64,000 bases of DNA from Lysobacterales bacterium (GTDB lineage Bacteria > Pseudomonadota > Gammaproteobacteria > Xanthomonadales > SZUA-5), in assembly GCA_022844135.1 (NCBI GenBank), contig JALHMG010000004.1, positions 1 to 64,000 on the forward strand, read 5' to 3'. Position numbers and translations under genes: made by a program. Below are positions 1 to 5,967 of this stretch, in pieces. Below the pieces are notes generated by a model, which was given only the letters and a program-made list of their open reading frames with translations, did no database searches and had not been told where the DNA came from. Each line of letters opens with the position of its first letter. Position 1 is the stretch's first letter.

Positions 1-74
1 GGTCCGGCCTGGCGGCGCAGCCGCCAGTCGTTCGAGAGGGCGCATCGCATGCGATGCAAGCTTGCCCTCTCTCA

Positions 75-118
75 CCCTTCGCGATCTTCCGCGTTCCCTC
101 ATGAAATATGCGGGCTAA
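75..118 (+). repeat. 44-bp repeat, copy A (inverted partner at 1639-1682)
   Basis: This stretch is the exact reverse complement of 1639-1682, with no mismatch over 44 bp by eye. Its right part, beginning CCTCATGAAATATGCGGG, also recurs at 1871-1892 with small differences. The flanks do not match, so the similarity is confined to this segment. It lies left of the first attC site in DNA with no convincing gene. It could be an end of a small non-autonomous element, part of a duplicated cassette end, or a shared non-coding cassette segment. I see no transposase. Confidence 0.75.
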
Positions 119-273
119 GATGTTGCCCATACAGCGCCTCGAAACGGACCTGCTCCGATGCTTCCATCGTCCTTCTCCCTCCGTGCGCACGCGAGATTGC
201 GTGCGCGAGAAAAGGTGCTCCGATGGCCGGGAAATTTCAGCTACGATGGCCGTTCCTGCCGCGTAGCGGCTTG

Positions 274-402
274 GTTCAACCCCTCGCTCGAGCCGACCCG
301 CTACGGCAGGCGCTGTAAGCCGGGCAATGGGTACGGTGTACATTTTCCGTTGCCCGGCTTACAGCGCCTGCCTCCGCGGTCGTCTCAGCTCGAACGTTAG
401 CT
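274..402 (+). other. integron attC site, long hairpin type
   Basis: A match to the R'' box (GTTCAAC, 274-280) and an R'-like box (GTTAGCT, 396-402) bracket 129 bp, inside the usual 57-141 bp attC range. The R' differs from GTTRRRY at one position. After R'' comes TCGAGCCGACC, resembling the L'' segment of many attC sites. The centre is a perfect 23-bp inverted repeat (305-327 with 350-372, 22-nt loop), so the single strand would fold into a long hairpin. The G/TT crossover at 396/397 would be the left boundary of the next cassette. Confidence 0.7.
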
Positions 403-419
403 TTCTGAGGACGCGTTCC

Positions 420-770
420 ATGAGCTGGGAGTCTTTTGTCGCAGCTATTCAGTCGCTCGGGCTAGAGACGTCGCTGATGGTCCGAGGTGCAGGTGCCCCG
501 ACAGGTTGGGGGAAGCTGTTGCTCATGCCAACGCCTGGCTACATTGAGACAGGAAGCGGGCCAGTCCGACTTGCTGACGTTGAATGGCTTGCAGTAAACC
601 CAATTCAGATTGTGCATAGAGGCAATAGAATCCCGCCCTCCAAGATTGATCGTTCGGCAGAGTTGAGCGGGCTCCTTCACCATGCAAAAGCAGCTTCACT
701 GATCGATGGCGACATCATTAAGGTGTTTGGGTTCAATCATGAAGCTATGCCCTTCGGGTCAGAAAGCTAA
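420..770 (+). CDS. integron cassette protein of unknown function
   Basis: A 116-aa protein starting MSWESFVAAIQ that occupies nearly all of the interval between two attC sites. I chose the ATG at 420 because it lies just inside the cassette boundary; an in-frame TTG further upstream would place the start inside the attC hairpin. The stop codon TAA is embedded in the R'' box of the next attC (765-771), a typical cassette arrangement. There is no signal peptide or membrane segment and I recognise no family. Like most cassettes it carries no obvious promoter, so expression probably depends on read-through from outside. Confidence 0.7.
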   Translation: MSWESFVAAIQSLGLETSLMVRGAGAPTGWGKLLLMPTPGYIETGSGPVRLADVEWLAVNPIQIVHRGNRIPPSKIDRSAELSGLLHHAKAASLIDGDIIKVFGFNHEAMPFGSES

Positions 771-818
771 CGAATAGGGATAGATCGCGCGAAGCCGCGA
801 TCTTATCCCGGGTTGAAC
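765..818 (+). other. integron attC site, short type
   Basis: R'' is AGCTAAC (765-771) and R' is GTTGAAC (812-818), an exact GTTRRRY match. Between them lies an imperfect hairpin pairing 777-789 with 796-809; one arm has a single extra base, as expected of the extrahelical bases of attC sites. The 13 bp ending the cassette (759-771) are the exact reverse complement of the 13 bp that begin it (396-408), which is how the two halves of one cassette's own attC should relate. This is the strongest evidence that 397-812 is a gene cassette. Confidence 0.8.
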
Positions 819-1164
819 AAGCCCGGTCTCGTTGGATGCGGTCATCTATATAGGGGAAAGGAATTCGCGCTTTGGCTGTTGGCTGGCGCGGTGCCGCCCG
901 GTGCTGATTGGCTGTGGGCCATCGCTGAACGCTGGCCGAGTTTAGCCGCGCTCTGCGCTGAGCGGTGCGTTTGGGTGGCGGTTGAATCGGTGAAGTGAAG
1001 CGGTGCGCGATCTCCTTTACTAGCACATCGGCGGACGCGGTTTTTGTTCGCGCTGATGGAGGAGCACGCGCAGGATCAATTGAACGAGCCTGAGCCGAGC
1101 CTTGGCCTTGCCGTGCAAGAACCCGTAGTCGCGCACGCGCAGCAAGCTGTGCCATTCTTGCCGC
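772..1164. other. attC remainder and non-coding stretch upstream of hicA
   Basis: Beyond the attC site the stretch to the hicA start has no ORF I can support. A 61-codon frame at 813-998 opens with the TTG of the attC R' box and looks like chance. A second GTTRRRY-like heptamer (GTTGGAT, about 831) occurs but has no matching R'' box. The hicAB promoter, if it has its own, would be here, but no clear -35/-10 pair stands out. Confidence 0.5.
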
Positions 1165-1350
1165 ATAAAAGTCAAAGACCTCATTGCGCTCATTGAAGCA
1201 GATGGCTGGCGCCAGGTGCGACAAAAGGGAAGTCACCGGCAGTTTCATCATCCTTCGAAGCCGGGTACGGTCACCGTTGCCGGCAAGCCCAGTGTCGAAG
1301 TTCCGCCCGGCACACTCAACAGCGCGTTGAAGCAAGCTGGGCTTGAGTAA
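1165..1350 (+). CDS. hicA: HicA-family mRNA interferase toxin, no normal start codon
   Basis: A 61-codon frame reading KVKDLIALIEADGW, then the GSHRQF motif holding the catalytic histidine, then KPGTVTVAG and PGTLNSALKQAGLE: a nearly full-length HicA dsRBD-like toxin that cleaves mRNA. In relatives the start is ATG immediately before KVKDL; here that codon is ATA (1165-1167). An in-frame TAG lies a few codons upstream with no ATG, GTG or TTG between. It is either silenced by loss of its start, very weakly started from ATA, or carries a sequencing error. It sits 11 bp upstream of hicB in the usual order. Confidence 0.75.
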   Translation: MKVKDLIALIEADGWRQVRQKGSHRQFHHPSKPGTVTVAGKPSVEVPPGTLNSALKQAGLE

Positions 1351-1361
1351 GGAGTGAGCTT

Positions 1362-1580
1362 ATGCGTTACATGGTTGTGGTTGAAAAGGGACCAAGCAGC
1401 TATGGCGCTTATGTGCCTGACCTTCCGGGGTGCGTCGCAGCGGGCGAGTCCGAGCAAGAGGTTCTTGCGCTCATCCAGGAAGCCATTGAGTTCCATCTTG
1501 AAGGCCTCCGAGACATGGGACAGCCTTTTCCGGCACCGCATTCGTCTAGCCGTTTTGTTGACGTTGCCGCCTGGTCGTGA
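1362..1580 (+). CDS. hicB: HicB-family antitoxin
   Basis: A 72-aa protein opening MRYMVVVEKGPSSYGAYVPD and continuing LPGCVAAGES, the hallmark of the HicB partial RNase H-like fold that binds and neutralises HicA. A good ribosome site (AAGGAG, 1349-1354) overlaps the end of hicA, favouring the ATG at 1362. The C-terminus is short, so a DNA-binding domain is minimal or absent, as in many short HicB proteins. The stop is directly followed by an attC-like R'' box, placing the pair inside an integron array, where toxin-antitoxin cassettes are known to stabilise arrays. Confidence 0.85.
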   Translation: MRYMVVVEKGPSSYGAYVPDLPGCVAAGESEQEVLALIQEAIEFHLEGLRDMGQPFPAPHSSSRFVDVAAWS

Positions 1581-1644
1581 GCCCAACAGCAAGCTCAAGC
1601 GGACCGCCGCTCTGCTGGGTTGCTTCGATCGAAGATCGTTAGCC
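1581..1644 (+). other. probable attC site, partly degenerate
   Basis: Directly after the hicB stop come GCCCAAC (1581-1587, fits RYYYAAC) and then CTCAAGCGGACCGCCGC, very like the left arm of many gammaproteobacterial attC sites. The expected right arm is missing or rearranged: instead of a complementary GCGGC...TTGAG segment there is a short unrelated stretch before GTTAGCC (1638-1644), a one-mismatch R'. I read it as an attC whose right half has been disturbed, with the 44-bp repeat copy B starting exactly at the crossover TT (1639). Confidence 0.5.
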
Positions 1645-1682
1645 CGCATATTTCATGAGGGAACGCGGAAGATCGCGAAGGG
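1639..1682 (-). repeat. 44-bp repeat, copy B
   Basis: This is the exact reverse complement of 75-118. Its left edge coincides with the T after G in the presumed attC crossover GTTAGCC. It is followed by a 12-bp inverted repeat (1683-1694 with 1751-1762). With copy C at 1871-1892, which lies in opposite orientation, it brackets about 254 bp like a pair of terminal inverted repeats. Confidence 0.75.
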
Positions 1683-1870
1683 CTTTGCGCCGGAATCGAG
1701 GCGGGAGGAGAAGGAATGGTTGTTCCATTGCGACGACGAGCAACGAAGAGTCCGGCGCAAAGAACGAGCGAGGGCCGTGTTAGCGAGGAAATGGCAGCGA
1801 ACACTCTGTCAGTACGACCAACTCGATGATTTCCGGGCTGCAACAACGAAACTAAGCCATTTCATCGCGA

Positions 1871-1892
1871 CCTCATGAAATATGCGGGTTAG
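1871..1892 (+). repeat. short third repeat copy C, ending in a canonical attC R' box
   Basis: CCTCATGAAATATGCGGG followed by TTAG matches the right end of copy A with two differences, and runs into GTTAGGC (1888-1894), an exact GTTRRRY heptamer. The bracketed stretch 1683-1870 contains no ORF that I believe. No clear RYYYAAC partner lies at the right distance to the left, so I do not call a full attC here. Confidence 0.55.
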
Positions 1893-1926
1893 GCGGCTTA
1901 GCTTCGTCGTTGGCCTGGGTGCGCGA

Positions 1927-2172
1927 ATGTGGAACGCCCCGGAGGGAAAGTATGAAGGTCTGGACCTAGACCAGGTTTCTCGCGAGGCGCATGAACTTGG
2001 GTCCCGTCGAGGAAAAGATGCCTACCTCTCGGCAATCCGGCTTTCAAGACTGGCGCATGAGCGCGGAGATGAACTGGGGTCGCGCTTTTGGGCGGCCGTG
2101 CACGATCGACTGAGGCCGAGATACATTCTGATCATCGCGGGCGGCGTTGAGCTGCCCACCGCCCGGCGCTGA
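1927..2172 (+). CDS. hypothetical protein, possible last cassette
   Basis: An 81-aa frame from the ATG at 1927 (an earlier in-frame ATG at 1882 lies inside repeat copy C and the R' box, so I prefer the later one). It contains a charged helical stretch around DQVSREAHELGSRRGKDAYL and ends shortly after the hydrophobic run RYILIIAGGVELP. I recognise no family. It follows the GTTAGGC box as a cassette gene would, but no attC was found after it, so it may be the truncated right edge of the array. Confidence 0.45.
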   Translation: MWNAPEGKYEGLDLDQVSREAHELGSRRGKDAYLSAIRLSRLAHERGDELGSRFWAAVHDRLRPRYILIIAGGVELPTARR

Positions 2173-2443
2173 TATGTGTAGCGTTTGCCAGCTTTCAGCT
2201 GGCGACCGGTGAAGTCCACCAATTCGATGGACTGCTGATTGCTCAACGGCAATCGAGCGCGTTGTCCACGATCGCGCCGAATCCGGCGCCGACGCCTGCA
2301 ATCGTCCCATGTGAATTCGTGATCGTCGCCACAAATTGGTGCACCGCGCTGCGGGATCGAGCGCCTGTGCGCAGCTCAACAGACAGTGTCCGACTACACT
2401 CAATGCACGCTGCGCAAACATTGTGTCATCGAGGAATCGCGCC

Positions 2444-4303
2444 ATGCTCGCTAGATTTTTCTGGCCTATAGGTCTGCTGTTGGGAACAGCGGCGTGGCTG
2501 GTGTCTTCCAGCTCGCAAACATCGACCGACCTGGTGTTCACTGATGGCTTCGAGCCGGCGCCGATCACAATCATCCCGGCTAATGCGATTGCGCCGTGGC
2601 CGGCACTGCGCCTGGTGGATGCGCTGGCGTTTTCGTCGCGATCGGGCCTCACAACCGTCTGGGGCTCGTACTGGGAAACCTCCGAAAGCGCGTTCACCGT
2701 GCAAGCTGTTGGGCAGTCGCAGGAGCTGGGTAACGCCGCTGGCGGCAATCATGCGGTGTACAACGATATCGATCTAGGCACCGGCGTCGACAGCATGATG
2801 CTGCGCGTTTCGCTCCCGCTGGGCGGCGGCGCCGGCAGCAATACGGTCGAGATCCGTTCCGGCTCGGTCGGCGGCACGCTGCTCGGCACCTGCAGCGTCG
2901 GCAGCACCGGCGAGGCGGAGTCGTATCGCACGATTCGCTGTCCGGTCGATCCGCAACTGGCGCGCGGCACCTTGAATCTCGTGTTCCGCTTCGTCGGCAC
3001 GCAAACCAGCATGCGCTTTAACTGGTTCGCGTTTTATGCGCGCGGCATGAACTTGCAAATCGACTTGATCATCAAGGACCAGGCCACCAACATGGTCAAT
3101 CGCCCCGCGCCGATCACGCCCATGGCCGGAACGCCGGTGCGCAATCGCAACCAGCTCCCAGCGTCGAACCTGGTGTTAGCGCACACCTTCGGCCAGTGGT
3201 CGCCAGGCGCGGTCGGCGAGTGCCCGAAATGGATGCACGACAGTTATTGGGTGCAGGGCGACGATGGCAAAGTGTATCCAACCTGGCATCCGCCGGTGGA
3301 TTTCGATCCGGATGCCCGTACGTATTGCACTTATGGTCATGATCATGGCGACGATCCGCGTGGCTCGGAGGTTTTCGATGTAGCAGGGATGCCGCCGTTC
3401 GGTTATGTCAACGAGCAGGATTCGCCGGGCAATCCCGCGTTGCAGCGACGCGAGGATCATGTCGGGCACAAGGTGCTGGTGGCGAACAACTGGCGGATGT
3501 ACCGGGCCAATGGTGGGCAAATCGAATCTTGCGATGTCGTCGTCAAGCAGCACATGGGTTCGCATTCTCCGGATGCCTTGGTCAACACGGCCCACGAAGT
3601 GTTCGTTGCCGGCCGGTGCGCAGGTATGCAGCCGTTCAACGTCAAACACTTTGCGTTGTTCGGCGCGCCGGGAAGTTTCAAGGAGGCGGAGGCGCCGGAC
3701 TGCGGTCTGAATGTCACGCCAGGGCTGCCAGCGAATCCCAGCAATCAGCCCAACGGTGGCATCCATCGCGCCATTCCCACGCGCGATTGCTATTTGCGCG
3801 GCTCGCCAGATCAACAAAGCGCGAATGTCGGCAGGCGCACGGTTGAGTTCTGGCTCACCAGCATGGTGGGCGGCAATCTGTACACAGCGGTCGTCAACCC
3901 CTCGCGTTTTTACGATCAGACCACCACCAGCAAGATCGGGCGCACAGTCGATTTCTGTTACACCGCCGGCCATCCGCTGGCGGCGACGCTGGCGTGCAGC
4001 GTTACCGTGGCAGCCAGCCCCACGCCAGTGCCGTGGGACGACCCGCGCTCGGCCTTCCGCGGCGCGCTGCACGCCGGTCACCACTTCTCGGCACTGCAGT
4101 TCGCCAATTCGCCTAATGCGGTGGTTTACACCAATTCCTACGGCCAGAACGCACGCACCGCGCCCGATCCGGCCCTGGGCGTGACGGTCAGGCAACTGGT
4201 TCCAACAACGGGCTTCTATCTCCGCGTCGATGGACACGACAGCTTGTTCCCGACGGTCGACTATTCGGCAGGTGGTCGCAATGGCGTTCGTCCACCGAAT
4301 TGA
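2444..4303 (+). CDS. exported protein with CBM6-like module and unknown His/Cys-rich domain
   Basis: A 619-aa protein. I chose the ATG at 2444 because it has a nearby GAGGAA site and begins a clear signal peptide (MLARFFWPIGLLLGTAAWLV). Residues 30-38 carry VFTDGFEPA, a short motif seen again in the protein at 52950. About residues 50-205 look like a family 6 carbohydrate-binding module: GGNHAVYNDIDLGTGVD, then GSVGGTLLGTC, and the closing NWFAF. The remaining 400 residues include GHDHGDD (H299, H301) and several cysteines, suggesting a disulphide-rich secreted domain, perhaps metal-binding or enzymatic; I cannot name its family. The next gene follows after 49 bp, probably in one transcript. 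Confidence 0.8.
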   Translation: MLARFFWPIGLLLGTAAWLVSSSSQTSTDLVFTDGFEPAPITIIPANAIAPWPALRLVDALAFSSRSGLTTVWGSYWETSESAFTVQAVGQSQELGNAAGGNHAVYNDIDLGTGVDSMMLRVSLPLGGGAGSNTVEIRSGSVGGTLLGTCSVGSTGEAESYRTIRCPVDPQLARGTLNLVFRFVGTQTSMRFNWFAFYARGMNLQIDLIIKDQATNMVNRPAPITPMAGTPVRNRNQLPASNLVLAHTFGQWSPGAVGECPKWMHDSYWVQGDDGKVYPTWHPPVDFDPDARTYCTYGHDHGDDPRGSEVFDVAGMPPFGYVNEQDSPGNPALQRREDHVGHKVLVANNWRMYRANGGQIESCDVVVKQHMGSHSPDALVNTAHEVFVAGRCAGMQPFNVKHFALFGAPGSFKEAEAPDCGLNVTPGLPANPSNQPNGGIHRAIPTRDCYLRGSPDQQSANVGRRTVEFWLTSMVGGNLYTAVVNPSRFYDQTTTSKIGRTVDFCYTAGHPLAATLACSVTVAASPTPVPWDDPRSAFRGALHAGHHFSALQFANSPNAVVYTNSYGQNARTAPDPALGVTVRQLVPTTGFYLRVDGHDSLFPTVDYSAGGRNGVRPPN

Positions 4304-4352
4304 TGGTGCGCATGGACGGCGGTCGACTTAGCCGGGCCGGGCAGCCGCAGCG

Positions 4353-5057
4353 ATGATGGAATCCATCGACATTGGACGCCGCAGCGCGCTGCAGCGAATG
4401 CTTGCGCTGGCGGGCATCGCCGCCATCGGCGGCTGCTCGCGCACGCGGCACGGGGCGTTTCGGGCGCTGTACGCCACGCCATCCGGCGCGCGCGTCGCCT
4501 TCGACTATTGGGACACGCGCCACTATCGTTTCACGCCGGTCAACGGCGGCATCGATACCTGGGTGGTGGACGCAACGATCTACCTGGTGATTGCACCATC
4601 GCTGGCCTTCGCCAATCGCGGCACCTTGCATCGCGTGGGACCGGCCGCGCCGCTGCCGCGCGCCAACTCATCGGTGAAGGCCGAGCTGCGTTCCAGCGCG
4701 CTCCCTGCAGCAACCGTGGCTGCCTGGGCGTTGAACACGCCGGTGTTCGACATCGCCGTTGCTGGGATAGCGCCGGGCACTGCGCTCGACATCACCGTAG
4801 CCGAGTTGCCGGCATTGGCGCATGCCCAGTTCGTCGCCGATCAATGCATGCGAAGTGCGATGGACATGACGCTGTGCAGCGCTTCGATCAGTCAGCTGCT
4901 TGCTGCCTGGCCGGCGCACTTGACCGGCCAGGGTTTCGCCGCGCTCGCATCTTCAGCAGGTGTGCACTTGATCGAGCCGTTGAGCGAGTTGCAAGAGTCG
5001 CTGCGGTTGCCTCAAGACTACGAGTTCCAGGACCTTGGGCGATTTCTCGGCCGGTAG
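4353..5057 (+). CDS. exported hypothetical protein, Tat/lipoprotein-like N-terminus
   Basis: A 234-aa protein. The N-terminus reads GRRSALQRMLALAGIAAIGGC: twin arginines, a hydrophobic stretch and a lipobox-like IGGC around residue 28, suggesting a Tat-exported lipoprotein. The mature part is rich in Ala and Leu and contains no motif I recognise. Two ATGs in tandem (4353, 4356) are possible starts. It lies 49 bp behind the CBM6-like exported protein and probably shares its transcript, ending at the hairpin at 5163-5193. Confidence 0.65.
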   Translation: MMESIDIGRRSALQRMLALAGIAAIGGCSRTRHGAFRALYATPSGARVAFDYWDTRHYRFTPVNGGIDTWVVDATIYLVIAPSLAFANRGTLHRVGPAAPLPRANSSVKAELRSSALPAATVAAWALNTPVFDIAVAGIAPGTALDITVAELPALAHAQFVADQCMRSAMDMTLCSASISQLLAAWPAHLTGQGFAALASSAGVHLIEPLSELQESLRLPQDYEFQDLGRFLGR

Positions 5058-5162
5058 GGCGCTCGGAGACACATGAGCGTTGTTGGCCATCGCTACGGAT
5101 CCGATCGACGGCAATGCGGCCAGCATGGACATCTTGACTATGGGCAATCCGCATCATGGGTA

Positions 5163-5193
5163 GAAGTGGACCGGCGGCGCCGGCCACTTCTTT
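5163..5193. terminator. hairpin between convergent genes
   Basis: GAAGTGG and CCACTTC enclose an inner CCGG/CCGG pairing with one bulged A, followed by TTT. It sits between the genes ending at 5057 (+) and 5239 (-) and could end transcription of the plus-strand pair. Confidence 0.6.
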
Positions 5194-5238
5194 ACTCGTA
5201 ACGTGGATGCCCGAACACTCAGCAATTTGTACGCTCGC

Positions 5239-5967
5239 TCACCAGCGATTAAACCAGATGCGGTAATCGCCGGGGGCGTTGTTGTTGTACAAGATCCCGA
5301 TCTCGGACAGTCGCGGACTGACGGTGTCGGGTATGTACACATATGCGGTGCTCTCATGCGACAGCTCTGCACAACTGAGTTTCACGGCCCAGGCGTTGGG
5401 AAACGCCTTGCGGATGTCGATCGTCGCGCACGGCTTCGGCTGCGGATCAGTCGGGTCCTGGTACGGATAAGGCAAGTAGGCATGAGCAATGAATGAACCG
5501 GTGAGCGCCGATTGGTAAGTGATCCGGACTCTTTGTTCGCTCGGTTCTACACTGAGCTCCATTGATGCCGTGTCGCCGCTGGTTGCCGAGTCGAAAAACA
5601 GCGACAGGAAAGCAAAATCTCCGCCGGCGACTGGATCGCTGAGCCTGGCTCCCCGAATCTCGGCGCGGAACGGTCCGGTTGGCGTGGCGCGCAGGTCGCG
5701 CACCAGCGTGCCGGCCACATATTCCGGGGCGCCTCCGAGGGGCGGCGGTTCGACGATGATTTCGCAACCTATATCGCCCCTTGTCGGGGCCACGCCCAGA
5801 CCGTGGAACCCCAGGGCTCGTCCATGTTGCAAGCGAAAAAGGCTGGAGGTTACATCTACAGTGACAGCACCATCGATTCCGTCTAGTTCGCAGAAGACTT
5901 CGTCCGGTGCGGCCATGGCGGTGCTGCAACCGAGCGCCAGCGCGAGACAGAGAATGCGACGTTTCAT
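5239..5967 (-). CDS. secreted hypothetical protein coupled to the Ser/Thr kinase gene
   Basis: A 242-aa protein with a clear Sec signal peptide (MKRRILCLALALGCSTAMA, cleavage after AMA). The mature region has four or five cysteines and looks beta-rich; no family recognised. Its ATG overlaps the stop of the upstream kinase gene by four bases (ATGA), so it is co-transcribed and probably translationally coupled to the kinase. That position makes it a candidate extracytoplasmic partner, ligand sensor or output of the kinase, which is inference. Confidence 0.75.
   Translation of the reverse strand: MKRRILCLALALGCSTAMAAPDEVFCELDGIDGAVTVDVTSSLFRLQHGRALGFHGLGVAPTRGDIGCEIIVEPPPLGGAPEYVAGTLVRDLRATPTGPFRAEIRGARLSDPVAGGDFAFLSLFFDSATSGDTASMELSVEPSEQRVRITYQSALTGSFIAHAYLPYPYQDPTDPQPKPCATIDIRKAFPNAWAVKLSCAELSHESTAYVYIPDTVSPRLSEIGILYNNNAPGDYRIWFNRW

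Noticed and set aside
813-998. 61-codon frame directly after attC 765-818
   Set aside because: Starts at a TTG that belongs to the attC R' box and has no ribosome site or recognisable content.
1354-1878. 174-codon frame overlapping hicB
   Set aside because: Out of frame with hicB and crosses the attC-like site and the 44-bp repeat.
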